DNA of 64,000 nt from Flavobacteriales bacterium (GCA_947466425.1 CANIBZ010000001.1:62001-126000); one strand, 5' to 3'. Positions 25,197 through 32,843 are shown, counted from the first letter of the stretch. The notes: generated by a model from the sequence alone, not told the origin. Numbers and translations are program-made.

Positions 25197-25892
25197 ATGA
25201 TGAAAAGAAATTGGATTGTTCTTGTTTTCGCCTTGTTGGCTTTAGCTTCTTGCTCGGTTGAAAAGCGTGTGTATCAGCCGGGGTATTATATTCAGTGGAA
25301 TCATTTTGCGAAGCAGGATGCAGAGCGAGATGTTGCACAAGACGCGGAGCGAGATGTTGCACAAGATGCTGCGCAAGATGTTGCACAAGATGTTGCACAA
25401 GATGCTACGCAAGATGTTGCACAAGATGCTACGCAAGATGCTGCGCAAGATGCTGCGCAAGATGCTGCGCAAGACGCTTCGCGAGACCTTTCGGAGAATC
25501 TTTCGGAGAATCTTGAAACGGATGTTGCACAAGTTGCTGCGCAAGACGCTTCGCGAGATCTTTCGAAGAGTCTTGAAACAGATGTTCCGCAAATTAAAAG
25601 TCTACAACGAATTATTCGTGCGGTTTCACCTTTTCAATTGAATCCTGTGAAGGCTCATATTGATTTAGGGAAATCAAAGCATTCAGATTTAGAAACGATC
25701 TTGTTCATTCTTCTCGCTTTATTCCTTCCTGCGTTGACTATATTTCTAATGGAGGGATTTAGTAAGAATTTCTGGATTGCATTGCTGCTTATGATTTGTG
25801 CATTTTCTCTGCCTTTTCTTGCGGTTGTTGTTAGAGCCATTTTAGAAATCATAGCAATTATTTTGGCCATTTCAGTTGTCCTTCACAGTTAA
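25197..25892 (+). CDS. Lipoprotein with an in-frame D-x-x-Q tandem-repeat linker and C-terminal membrane segments
   Basis: This 231-residue product has a lipoprotein signal (lipobox LASC, Cys at about residue 20). A short conserved-looking head follows (SCSVEKRVYQPGYYIQW), very like the head of the broken lipoprotein at 49158-49788. Residues 41-132 are 23 tetrapeptide units: mostly DVAQ, DAAQ and DATQ, later DASR, DLSE and NLET. They are encoded exactly by hairpin array B (25317-25592). The C-terminus has two strongly hydrophobic segments (about residues 162-205 and 205-230). The ATG at 25200 is an equally good start. It stands alone between the ahcY terminator and the convergent SDR gene. 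The function is unknown; the repeat looks like a repeat array that settled in the linker of an ordinary lipoprotein. Confidence 0.72.
   Translation: MMKRNWIVLVFALLALASCSVEKRVYQPGYYIQWNHFAKQDAERDVAQDAERDVAQDAAQDVAQDVAQDATQDVAQDATQDAAQDAAQDAAQDASRDLSENLSENLETDVAQVAAQDASRDLSKSLETDVPQIKSLQRIIRAVSPFQLNPVKAHIDLGKSKHSDLETILFILLALFLPALTIFLMEGFSKNFWIALLLMICAFSLPFLAVVVRAILEIIAIILAISVVLHS
25317..25592 (+). repeat. Tandem mini-hairpin array B (23 x 12 bp, in frame inside a coding sequence)
   Basis: Twenty-three consecutive 12-bp units follow the form GA-stem3-NNN-stem3'-A, for example GA-TGT-TGC-ACA-A, GA-TGC-TAC-GCA-A and GA-CGC-TTC-GCG-A. Sixteen have a perfect 3-bp stem and two more need a single G-T wobble. 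The rest (units at 25485, 25497, 25509, 25557 and 25569) are diverged or shifted by one base, for example CTT-TCG-AAG. Since 12 bp equals four codons the array reads through as D-x-x-Q repeats. The unit is the same as in the non-coding arrays A and C, so a purely protein-level origin is unlikely. Confidence 0.9.
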
Positions 25893-25919
25893 TACGGCAA
25901 ATAATTCAGAATATAAATT

Positions 25920-26702
25920 TTAGAGTGAAAGCGTTCTTCCTCCGTCAACGGGTAAGTTGATCCCGTTGATGTAGGCGGCAGCTGGCGAACACAAGAAAGA
26001 AATGGCGTTGGCAATTTCTTCAGGTTTAGCCAAACGTTTCAACGGAACTTCATTTTCCATTTCATGTTTCACTTCTTCTGCGGTGTGTCCGGTTTTCGCT
26101 GCTTTGTTGTTCATGATTTGCTCCAATCTTCCGGTTGAAGTTGCGCCTGGAAGAACGTTATTTACGGTAATTCCGAAAGCTCCGAGTTCAGAAGCTAAGG
26201 TCTTGCTCCAACTGGCAACTGCGCCGCGAATGGTGTTGCTCACGCCCAAGTTGGGAAGAGGTTGTTTTACGGATGTAGAGATGACATTTACAATACGACC
26301 GTAGCCCGATTTTTTCATTCCGTCTACCACGGCTTGTGCTAAAATTTGATTGCAGATTAAATGCGCATTAAAAGCTTGACGAAATTCTTCTATGTCGGCT
26401 TCAATGGCCTTGCCTGGATTAGGTCCTCCGGTGTTGTTTACGAGAATGTTTACCGTATGCTCTGCTGTTACTTGCTGAATAGCGTCTTTCACCGATTGTG
26501 GATGAGAAAAGTCTGCGACTGCGTAGGAGTGTCTTTCTGGATGTTCAAGTTGCGAGATAGCATTTACCAAACGTTCTTCGCTGCGGGCAATAAGAATCAC
26601 CGAAGCCCCTTGTTTTGCCAATTGCGTAGCAGTTGCAAAGCCAATTCCTTGTGTAGCTCCGCAAACAACGGCTGTCTTTCCAGTTAAATCTAAATTCATC
26701 AT
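25920..26702 (-). CDS. SDR-family protein with atypical active site
   Basis: This 260-residue Rossmann-fold protein has the dinucleotide motif GATQGIGFA (about residues 15-23), the NNTGGP segment (NNAG position) and the C-terminal DGGRTLSL typical of short-chain dehydrogenases. The usual Tyr-x3-Lys catalytic pair is not present: the aligned stretch reads LGVSNTIRGAVASWSKTL, so Tyr appears as Ser or Val and Lys as Arg. Such a subgroup of 3-oxoacyl-ACP-reductase-like SDRs is known in databases. It may use another mechanism or have another role. The start overlaps the nadE stop by 4 bp (26699-26702), suggesting translational coupling. The substrate is unknown. Confidence 0.82.
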   Translation of the reverse strand: MMNLDLTGKTAVVCGATQGIGFATATQLAKQGASVILIARSEERLVNAISQLEHPERHSYAVADFSHPQSVKDAIQQVTAEHTVNILVNNTGGPNPGKAIEADIEEFRQAFNAHLICNQILAQAVVDGMKKSGYGRIVNVISTSVKQPLPNLGVSNTIRGAVASWSKTLASELGAFGITVNNVLPGATSTGRLEQIMNNKAAKTGHTAEEVKHEMENEVPLKRLAKPEEIANAISFLCSPAAAYINGINLPVDGGRTLSL

Positions 26703-27481
26703 GTTCTTAAGTCTTCAGGTATTGTGCACACCGGAATGGGTTGCATTTTGTGTTGATTTTGTCTGTTCAATTTTTGGTAAATGGCCAAGACTTCACGCTC
26801 ACGTTTCGATGGTTTTTCATTTCCTTCCATGTAATTCATGGCCCATTCCAATTCAGGATAGGAAGCTCCCAGTTGGTCTTCATCACTTCTGTCATCTCCA
26901 AATAAACCATCTGTGGGTGCAGCGTTTAATATGTCTTCATGAATTCCAACGGATTCAGCTAAGGAATAAACTTCAGTCTTCGTTAAATCTGCAATGGGTG
27001 AAAGATCAACACCTCCGTCTCCGTATTTTGTGAAAAATCCGACTCCAAAATCTTCCACCTTATTTCCTGTTCCTGCTACGAGGTAGCGATGAATTCCAGC
27101 AAAATAATACAACGTTGTCATGCGCATTCGAGCGCGAGAATTGGCTAGACTTAAATTATACAATGCGGCGTTCGATGCTTGCGGGAGAGAAGATACCAGA
27201 GTATCAAAAGAAGCAGTTAATTCTACACGCTCGCAGCTGACTTGTTCAAACCGGTTTTCCAGAAAACCCATGTGTTGCTGAGCGCGTGTAACGTGGCTTG
27301 GCGCCTGGTGAATGGGCATTTCAACCAGTAGTGTTGGCTTTCCCGTCATTGCGCACAGAGTTGATGTCAAAGCTGAATCAATTCCACCGCTTACTCCTAC
27401 AACGAAACCCTTCATTCCACTAGTTTCGCAATAATTACGAAGCCATTTTACGATATGATCGACTGTCTGTTTTTTTTTCAT
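26699..27481 (-). CDS. nadE: NAD synthetase (ammonia-dependent type)
   Basis: NadE amidates nicotinate adenine dinucleotide to NAD, using ATP. The 260-residue product has the PP-loop SGGIDS (about residues 32-37), the KVEDFGVGFFTKYGDGGVD segment that binds deamido-NAD, and the PTDGLF loop. No glutaminase domain is fused, so ammonia or an external glutaminase is needed. It overlaps the following SDR gene by 4 bp. A strong terminator separates it from the barrel gene upstream. nadE, gldB, gldC and engB lying close together is, as far as I recall, a recurrent arrangement in Bacteroidota. Confidence 0.95.
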   Translation of the reverse strand: MKKKQTVDHIVKWLRNYCETSGMKGFVVGVSGGIDSALTSTLCAMTGKPTLLVEMPIHQAPSHVTRAQQHMGFLENRFEQVSCERVELTASFDTLVSSLPQASNAALYNLSLANSRARMRMTTLYYFAGIHRYLVAGTGNKVEDFGVGFFTKYGDGGVDLSPIADLTKTEVYSLAESVGIHEDILNAAPTDGLFGDDRSDEDQLGASYPELEWAMNYMEGNEKPSKREREVLAIYQKLNRQNQHKMQPIPVCTIPEDLRT

Positions 27482-27513
27482 AAAAAAATCCCGACCTCAA
27501 AGGTACGGGATTT
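27482..27513 (-). terminator. Rho-independent terminator after the outer-membrane barrel gene
   Basis: The stem pairs AAATCCCGACCT (27486-27497) with AGGTaCGGGATTT (27501-27513, one bulged base) around a 3-nt loop. On the minus strand it ends in a run of seven T. Confidence 0.85.
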
Positions 27514-27532
27514 ACAAAATGAAAGTAAAGAC

Positions 27533-28357
27533 TTAGAACAAAATGCCAATGTTCAATTCAACATAATTTGGAAGTCCAGATAAATCAAATGATTTTGCCG
27601 TTTTTGTCGCGTCGTTATTGAATACCGGTGAATTAGTGCTTTGATCTTTCGCAATGCCTTTTCCTTTGAATGCATCTGTGAATCCGTTTTGGAAAGTTAA
27701 TCCAGCTAAAAGGCTGGTGTTTCCTGAAAGACTGTACTCTATTCCAGCAGCGAAAATTAAATTAGAGGAAAATATGTTTATCTCATTTTTAATATCGTTC
27801 GAGCTCACTGTAGAGCTTTCTCGATTTGACTTTTCCCAAGCGTATGAATTTTTATTTTGATAATAGAGATAATCAATATTATCGTCGCTAAGTGCCTTAA
27901 GATTCATATTCAATCCCAAGCCGAATTGTCCCCAATAAGTGATATAGCCAATCTCGTCGGTTTTCATTTTAAACGTAAGCGGAATTTGAAGATACTGAAG
28001 TCGAAGATCTCTACTAATTGAACCGACTTGTTTCATATTGGTAATCGCGATTCCTGAAGCATCGATATCATCTCCAGTATATTCTGCGAAATAGGAGTAC
28101 TTTCCGCCGGTGTTGTTAATGTTAAATCCAGTACCAATAGCGTAATGATCTGCGAAGAAAATATCGAAGTTCAAGCCGTATCCGAATTGAAGCGATTTGT
28201 CGCCCACTGTCATGTTTGAATTGTCGCTTGCGAGCCAGGAAATGTTCGGAGAAACTTTAAATCCCAAGCGGTATTTACTTGGGGTTGTTTTTTTTTCCTG
28301 CGCGAATGACAACGAAGTCAATAAGCAGAACAGAATTAAGGTGTTTATTTTTTTCAT
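27533..28357 (-). CDS. Outer-membrane beta-barrel protein (PorT/OMP_b-brl-like)
   Basis: This 274-residue product has a signal peptide (MKKINTLILFCLLTSLSFA-Q) and then alternating aromatic beta-strands characteristic of small outer-membrane barrels. Examples are LQFGYGLNFDIFFADHYAIG, YLQIPLTFKMKT and the terminal NYVELNIGILF ending in Phe. The layout matches the porin-like PorT family domain found across Bacteroidota. PorT itself takes part in type IX secretion, but many paralogues do not, so I do not name it. It is monocistronic, with a terminator at 27482-27513, and divergent from gldB (35 bp between the starts). Confidence 0.83.
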   Translation of the reverse strand: MKKINTLILFCLLTSLSFAQEKKTTPSKYRLGFKVSPNISWLASDNSNMTVGDKSLQFGYGLNFDIFFADHYAIGTGFNINNTGGKYSYFAEYTGDDIDASGIAITNMKQVGSISRDLRLQYLQIPLTFKMKTDEIGYITYWGQFGLGLNMNLKALSDDNIDYLYYQNKNSYAWEKSNRESSTVSSNDIKNEINIFSSNLIFAAGIEYSLSGNTSLLAGLTFQNGFTDAFKGKGIAKDQSTNSPVFNNDATKTAKSFDLSGLPNYVELNIGILF

Positions 28358-28375
28358 ATAAAGATTTTTTTTAGT

Positions 28376-28383
28376 GACTTTTG
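28376..28383 (+). promoter_or_regulatory. Candidate -7 element for gldB
   Basis: GACTTTTG matches seven of eight positions of TAnnTTTG and lies 9 bp before the ATG at 28393. It overlaps the TTG that could be mistaken for an earlier start. Weak call. Confidence 0.3.
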
Positions 28384-28392
28384 CAAATAACT

Positions 28393-29436
28393 ATGCCAAA
28401 GCTAACGAATTCCCTCCTTGTTGTATTGTCAATTTTGTTGACAATGTTTTGTTATTCATGCCGTGACGCCGATAAGCACAAGAATATCGACATTGAAACA
28501 GAAGGGAAATCGATGTCTCCCATGAGATTTGATATGGAGTGTTTTAGCACGAATTGGAAAAATGCCGAACAGATTTCTGTTCTTAAACAGAAGTATGGTA
28601 ATTTTTTCTGTCTTTATTTGGAAGATGTAATTAAGGCGGGACCCTGCGATAGCGCTGCTACATTTAATCTTGTTCAGGGATTTGTTTTGAATAATGACTT
28701 CCAAGATTTGAAAGCTGAGATTGAAAAGAATTATCCACAGCAGAGACTCGATTCACTTCATGAAAAAATTCTCGAGTCAACGTTGCGTTTTCAGACATTG
28801 ATTCCAAATATGAAGTTGCCTCAGTTAGTATGGATGAACTCGGGATTCAATTCAGGTGCATACAGCTCTGACGATTATTTGGCAGTAGGGTTGGACTTTT
28901 ATCTAGGAAAAAACAATCGCCTTACCAAGTCGGTTCCATTTCCTCAATACCAAAAAGACGACATGACTCGCGAGCAATTGGTGCCGAGCGCGATTAAGAA
29001 TATGGCATATTATCATCTGTTGAAATCTGACACCCTCAAAAGTGAAAAAGACATGCTTTCAGAAATGATTTTTCATGGAAAAGCCCACTATCTTACTTGG
29101 TTAGCTTTTGAGGATATACATGACTCCACGCTTATGGCATGGACTTCCAAACAATACACGTGGGCGCAGAGTCATCAGTTGAATATTTGGAAGGAAATAG
29201 CGCAGCAAGACGTGCTTTTTTCAAAGAACAGAGCGGAGGTGCAGAAATGGTTTGAATATGGACCATTTACCAATGCCTCGAATGTCCCTCAAGAGAGTTC
29301 CCCTCAATTAGGTGTTTATATGGGTTTGCAAATGGTTAAAAGTTACATGGAAAAGCATCCTGAAATTCCCATTAGTCAGTTGTTAAAAGAAGACAACGCG
29401 CAAAAGATATTACAAGCATACAAACCGAATTTATGA
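28393..29436 (+). CDS. gldB: Gliding motility lipoprotein GldB
   Basis: GldB is an envelope lipoprotein required for gliding in flavobacteria. The 347-residue product from ATG 28393 has a lipoprotein signal (SILLTMFCYSC, Cys at about residue 23). It is followed by a GldB-like body with RFDMECFS near the N-terminus, and SDDYLAVGLDFYLG and the MIFHGKAHYLTW segment in the middle. The following gene is a GldC homologue overlapping by 4 bp, the same order as in Flavobacterium johnsoniae, which strongly supports the name. Exact molecular function is not established. An upstream in-frame TTG at 28381 lies in the promoter and is rejected. Confidence 0.88.
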   Translation: MPKLTNSLLVVLSILLTMFCYSCRDADKHKNIDIETEGKSMSPMRFDMECFSTNWKNAEQISVLKQKYGNFFCLYLEDVIKAGPCDSAATFNLVQGFVLNNDFQDLKAEIEKNYPQQRLDSLHEKILESTLRFQTLIPNMKLPQLVWMNSGFNSGAYSSDDYLAVGLDFYLGKNNRLTKSVPFPQYQKDDMTREQLVPSAIKNMAYYHLLKSDTLKSEKDMLSEMIFHGKAHYLTWLAFEDIHDSTLMAWTSKQYTWAQSHQLNIWKEIAQQDVLFSKNRAEVQKWFEYGPFTNASNVPQESSPQLGVYMGLQMVKSYMEKHPEIPISQLLKEDNAQKILQAYKPNL

Positions 29437-29762
29437 AGAAATCGACCATAACAATTGATATTGAATTAGACGAAAACAATGTGCCGGAGACCATTCAATG
29501 GGAAGCTCCAGAACTTGGTAAGAAGTCTGAATGTAAAGCCATGATTTTATCGGTGTGGGACAAAGCTGAAGCTAACACCATGCGTATAGATTTATGGACG
29601 AAAGAAATGCAGGTGGAAGAAATGACGTTCTTCGTACATCAGACATTACTCACTCTTTCGGACAGTTTTGAGAAGGCAACAGGTGATGCTCGTATGGCAG
29701 CAACCATGCGCGATTTCTGCGATTACTATGCGGAAAAAATGAAGATTAATCCTCCGTTATAA
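29433..29762 (+). CDS. gldC: Gliding motility protein GldC
   Basis: GldC is a small cytoplasmic-type protein without a signal peptide (109 residues, MKKSTITIDIELDENNVPE). It is found next to gldB in gliding Bacteroidota and enhances motility there. The sequence has the typical IQWEAPELG and the C-terminal MRDFCDYYAEKM segments. It overlaps gldB by 4 bp, so the two are translationally coupled. It runs 6 bp into the 3' end of the convergent engB gene. Confidence 0.9.
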   Translation: MKKSTITIDIELDENNVPETIQWEAPELGKKSECKAMILSVWDKAEANTMRIDLWTKEMQVEEMTFFVHQTLLTLSDSFEKATGDARMAATMRDFCDYYAEKMKINPPL

Positions 29763-30389
29763 GGTGAAGTCGTTTGCAAACTCTTTCCTCCATGCTGCAA
29801 TTTGCTCTTGAATTTCAACGCGCCCCATGCGCTCCACTGCTGCTGTAAGGAAATGCTGTGGAAGTTCTTCCCACGTCTTTTTCAATTCGGTTGAAAACGC
29901 ATCGAAGCGAATGGTTTTCTGGAGCTCTGTCAGTTTTTCACACTTCGTGAAGGCGATACAGAAGGGCAGTCCTTGCTCACCCAGCCACTGCATGAATTCA
30001 ATGTCGATTTTCTGCGGAGGTATTCTGAAATCGAGAAGCACGAATGTGCAGATCAAGTTCTCACGCTTATCTAAATAGCTTCGAATGAAACTTCCCCACT
30101 TGTTGCGTTCGGTTTTGGAAGTTTTTGCGTAACCGTAGCCAGGAAGATCGACCAAAAACCAGGGGTTCTTTTCTTCGTTTATTAAGAAGTGATTGATGGT
30201 CTGGGTTTTTCCCGGACTTGAAGATGTCTTGGCAAGACCTTTCTTGTTCACCAACATATTAATGAGTGAACTCTTCCCCACATTCGAACGGCCAATAAAG
30301 GCGAATTCAGGATATGCTGGAGGAGGGCACTTGTCGATTTCAACAGAAGACTTGACGAATGTTGCAGAATGAATTAATTCTTTGCTCAT
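29757..30389 (-). CDS. engB: Ribosome-biogenesis GTPase EngB/YihA (YsxC)
   Basis: EngB is an essential GTPase for assembly of the large ribosomal subunit. The 210-residue product has G1 GRSNVGKSS (about residues 33-41), the G2 Thr region (SSSPGKTQTINHF), G3 DLPGYGYA and a G4 that reads TKCE instead of the common TKxD. The last is a conservative but notable Asp-to-Glu change that could loosen guanine specificity. The gene is convergent with gldC, sharing 6 bp, and lies 6 bp after the hydrolase gene on the same strand. Confidence 0.94.
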   Translation of the reverse strand: MSKELIHSATFVKSSVEIDKCPPPAYPEFAFIGRSNVGKSSLINMLVNKKGLAKTSSSPGKTQTINHFLINEEKNPWFLVDLPGYGYAKTSKTERNKWGSFIRSYLDKRENLICTFVLLDFRIPPQKIDIEFMQWLGEQGLPFCIAFTKCEKLTELQKTIRFDAFSTELKKTWEELPQHFLTAAVERMGRVEIQEQIAAWRKEFANDFTL

Positions 30390-30395
30390 TGTGCG

Positions 30396-31157
30396 TTATA
30401 TATTTTGCTCAGTTAACCAAGCGTCGAGTAAAGTGTTGAATTGATGGGATTGTTCCATCATGGGAGCGTGTCCGCATTCTTCTATCCAGTACAATTTTGC
30501 TTGTGGAAGCTTGTGTTGAAATTCTTCAGCTACTTCCGGAGGGGTAATGGTGTCGTTTTTTCCCCAGATTAAACACGCTGGAATGTTCATGTCCTTTAAA
30601 TCATCAGCCATGTTATGACGAATAGCGCTTTTTGCGAGGGCAAGAATACGAAGTACTCTGTTGCGGTCATTCACCACTTCGTAGCATTCGTCTACCAATT
30701 CAGGAGTAGCATGTTTAGGGTTGTAGAAGGTGAGTGCTACTTTTTGACGAATAAATTCTTTGTCTTCTCTTCTCGGGAAACTCGACCCGAAGGCGTTTTC
30801 ATACAAACCGCTACTGGCAGTAAGAATAAGCGATTCAACTCTTTCCAAATGGTTTTTGGTGTAAACAAGCGCCACGTGTCCACCCAGTGAATTACCTAAC
30901 AGGTTCACCTTATCCCATTTTTTATGTTGAATGAAATCGTGTAAAAATTCGGCCAATGTCTTTACGCCTGTAGTAAGCAGAGGCATGGTGTAAAGGGGTA
31001 ACATGGGGATAACAACTTTATAGCGTGGTTTGAAATGATCAACCACGTCTTTAAAATTGCTCAATGCTCCGAATAAGCCGTGAAGTAAAACAAGCGGCTT
31101 GCCTTCTCCTTCCTCTATGTAGGTGTATTCACCGTCGGTTTTTAAAGTGTATTCCAT
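30396..31157 (-). CDS. Alpha/beta-fold hydrolase
   Basis: This 253-residue cytoplasmic hydrolase carries the oxyanion motif LHGLFG (about residue 25) and the nucleophile elbow GNSLGGH (Ser at about residue 92). The acid lies in IWGKNDTITPP and the catalytic His in CGHAPMME. It is closest in layout to MhpC/BioH-type esterases and C-C hydrolases; the substrate cannot be deduced. It probably forms a two-gene unit with engB. A TAAATTCG element at 31178-31171 on the minus strand could be its promoter. It is divergent from the mra/dcw cluster. Confidence 0.87.
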   Translation of the reverse strand: MEYTLKTDGEYTYIEEGEGKPLVLLHGLFGALSNFKDVVDHFKPRYKVVIPMLPLYTMPLLTTGVKTLAEFLHDFIQHKKWDKVNLLGNSLGGHVALVYTKNHLERVESLILTASSGLYENAFGSSFPRREDKEFIRQKVALTFYNPKHATPELVDECYEVVNDRNRVLRILALAKSAIRHNMADDLKDMNIPACLIWGKNDTITPPEVAEEFQHKLPQAKLYWIEECGHAPMMEQSHQFNTLLDAWLTEQNI

Positions 31158-31267
31158 AATCTATAGCTCACGAATTTACGCGATTCTACTCGAGAACAGT
31201 CATTCATTGTTACAAGCAATGAACAATTCGAGGTGAATGAAAGGGAGTGTTCGTTGTAATCAACATT

Positions 31268-31282
31268 CCCACTTTTTCCCAC
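31268..31282 (-). promoter_or_regulatory. Second, inverted MraZ-like box
   Basis: On the minus strand this reads GTGGG-AAAAA-GTGGG, two MraZ-type repeats at the canonical 10-bp period. It faces the hydrolase gene and lies about 110 bp upstream of its start. Only two repeats are present, so binding is less certain than at 31389. Confidence 0.4.
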
Positions 31283-31388
31283 AGGGGTATATTTCTATTT
31301 AAAGTATTGATAATCAGTATTTATAATGATTATTGAAGTTAGATGGTTCGCTGAAGTTTTTAACAAAATTGATATTTTTAGCTATGTA

Positions 31389-31413
31389 GTGGTAAAAAGT
31401 GGGAAGAAGTGAT
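31389..31413 (+). promoter_or_regulatory. MraZ operator (three 10-bp-spaced repeats)
   Basis: GTGGT-AAAAA-GTGGG-AAGAA-GTGAT shows three TGGG-type repeats at 10-bp period, the arrangement bound by the MraZ regulator. It abuts the -7 element at 31414-31421, so bound MraZ would occupy the -33/-7 spacer and repress the dcw operon, including mraZ itself. Confidence 0.75.
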
Positions 31414-31421
31414 TATTTTTG
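31414..31421 (+). promoter_or_regulatory. Candidate -7 element of the mra/dcw operon
   Basis: TATTTTTG matches TAnnTTTG exactly and lies 20 bp before the mraZ ATG. There is no good -33 TTG because that position is occupied by the MraZ boxes. Confidence 0.5.
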
Positions 31422-31440
31422 GAAAACAATTCACAATTGA

Positions 31441-31917
31441 ATGTTAAACCTACTCGGAGAATACCACTGTAAAGTCGACGCAAAAGGGCGCTTGCTCTTT
31501 CCTGCACGCTTGAAAAAGCAGTTGGAGAACGTTCTCCATCATGGTTTAGTAGTGAATCGAGACATTTTTACTCAATGCTTAATAGTTTATCCGAAGCCAG
31601 AGTGGGACATCGTGAATGAGGAAATGTCGAAGTTGAGCAGATACAATCAAAAGCATCAGATGTTCCAGCGGAAGTTCATGAAAGGAGCAACGCTTCTTGA
31701 ATTGGACAGCGTAGGTCGTTTGTCATTGCCAGCGAGCTTGCTTGAGTATGCAGGAGTTGACGGTTCGAAGAATGAATTGGTTATTTCTGGATTAGGACAG
31801 AAAATGGAGATCTGGGCTTTGAATCAATACAACGCAGAAGTGTTGGGTGAGGAGATGGATTTTGGAGCGCTGGCGGAAGAGGTAAGAAAAGACATTGACG
31901 CAAAAGGCGACAAATAA
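31441..31917 (+). CDS. mraZ: Transcriptional regulator / division protein MraZ
   Basis: MraZ is a ring-forming DNA-binding protein that represses its own dcw operon through repeated TGGG boxes. The 158-residue product has two tandem SpoVT/AbrB-like half-domains: DAKGRLLFPARLKK near residues 14-27 and DSVGRLSLPASLLEYAG near residues 95-111. The DxxGRxxxPxxLR pattern is present in both. Its stop shares one base with the rsmH start (TAATG). It heads a run of twelve genes with almost no gaps. Confidence 0.96.
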   Translation: MLNLLGEYHCKVDAKGRLLFPARLKKQLENVLHHGLVVNRDIFTQCLIVYPKPEWDIVNEEMSKLSRYNQKHQMFQRKFMKGATLLELDSVGRLSLPASLLEYAGVDGSKNELVISGLGQKMEIWALNQYNAEVLGEEMDFGALAEEVRKDIDAKGDK

Positions 31918-32810
31918 TGGAGCAGGTATATCACACCCCAGTGTTGTTGCACGAGTCGATAGAGGGGTTGAACATTAAACCCAACGGGGTTTATGTAGAC
32001 GTAACCTTTGGTGGTGGAGGTCATTCAAAGGAAATTTTGAAACACTTGACAACAGGGAAGCTCATTGCATTTGATCAGGACGGTGAAGCAGCGAAGAATG
32101 TTCCGCAAGATGAACGATTGATTTTTGTTCCGCAAAATTTCAGGTTTGTTAAAAATTGGATTCAGCTTCATGGCTTTCAGCAGGTTGATGGAATCTTAGC
32201 GGATTTAGGAGTGAGCAGTCATCAGTTCGATTCTGGAGAGCGTGGATTTTCAATCCGTTTCAACGGTCCCTTGGATATGCGCATGAATCAGTCTTCTGGC
32301 ATTTCTGCAGATGAATGGATTAACAAGTCTAGCGTTCAAGAGATCACAGATGCGTTAAGAATGTATGGCGAGTTAGACGGAGCCTACAAAGTCGCAACTG
32401 AAATTGATATGCACAAGCCCTTGGGAACTACGCAAGCGTTAATAGACTGCACGCAATCGTTTGCGAAGAGAGGTAAAGAGAAGCAGTTCTTGGCGCAAAT
32501 GTTCCAAGCATTTCGAATGGTAGTGAACGATGAGATTGCTGTTTTGAAAGAGTTCCTGCAACAATCGCTCGAGTTGTTAGCTCCAGAAGGAAGGTTGGTG
32601 GTCATTAGTTATCATAGTTTGGAAGATCGTTTGGTGAAAGATTTCCTTCGGTCTGGAAATTTGGAAGGCGAGATAAAGAAGGATTTTTTCGGAAATCTCG
32701 AGCGTCAGATAGAGCCGGTGAAGAGCAAACCGATTCTTCCATCACAAGAAGAAATAGAAAGAAATGGTAGAAGTCGAAGTGCTAAACTTCGAATAGGACA
32801 AAAAAAATAA
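31917..32810 (+). CDS. rsmH: 16S rRNA (cytosine(1402)-N(4))-methyltransferase RsmH
   Basis: RsmH methylates N4 of C1402 in the decoding centre of 16S rRNA using SAM. The 297-residue product shows the N-terminal HTPVLLHESIEGL and the SAM-binding DVTFGGGGHS (about residues 28-37). LADLGVSSHQFD, FSIRFNGPLDMRMN and the C-terminal VVISYHSLEDRLVKDF follow. It is the second gene of the dcw cluster, coupled to mraZ by a 1-bp overlap. Confidence 0.96.
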   Translation: MEQVYHTPVLLHESIEGLNIKPNGVYVDVTFGGGGHSKEILKHLTTGKLIAFDQDGEAAKNVPQDERLIFVPQNFRFVKNWIQLHGFQQVDGILADLGVSSHQFDSGERGFSIRFNGPLDMRMNQSSGISADEWINKSSVQEITDALRMYGELDGAYKVATEIDMHKPLGTTQALIDCTQSFAKRGKEKQFLAQMFQAFRMVVNDEIAVLKEFLQQSLELLAPEGRLVVISYHSLEDRLVKDFLRSGNLEGEIKKDFFGNLERQIEPVKSKPILPSQEEIERNGRSRSAKLRIGQKK

Positions 32811-32818
32811 AACTATAA

Positions 32819-32840
32819 ACCGAATGAATATTCGTTCGGT
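32819..32840. promoter_or_regulatory. 22-bp palindrome directly upstream of ftsL
   Basis: ACCGAATGAAT and its near-perfect reverse complement ATTCGTTCGGT abut, with only one G-T pair breaking symmetry. It ends 3 bp before the ftsL start codon, in the only sizeable gap within the first part of the dcw cluster. It could be an operator half-site pair or a hairpin over the ribosome binding region. Similar shorter palindromes lie inside genes at 7406, 21485 and 48677. Confidence 0.55.
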
Positions 32841-32843
32841 AAA

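Noticed and set aside
25242-25641. Alternative-frame and antisense open frames across array B (K/R/L- and C/R-rich)
   Set aside because: They are shadows of the 12-bp repeat; only the lipoprotein frame has a signal, conserved head and membrane tail.
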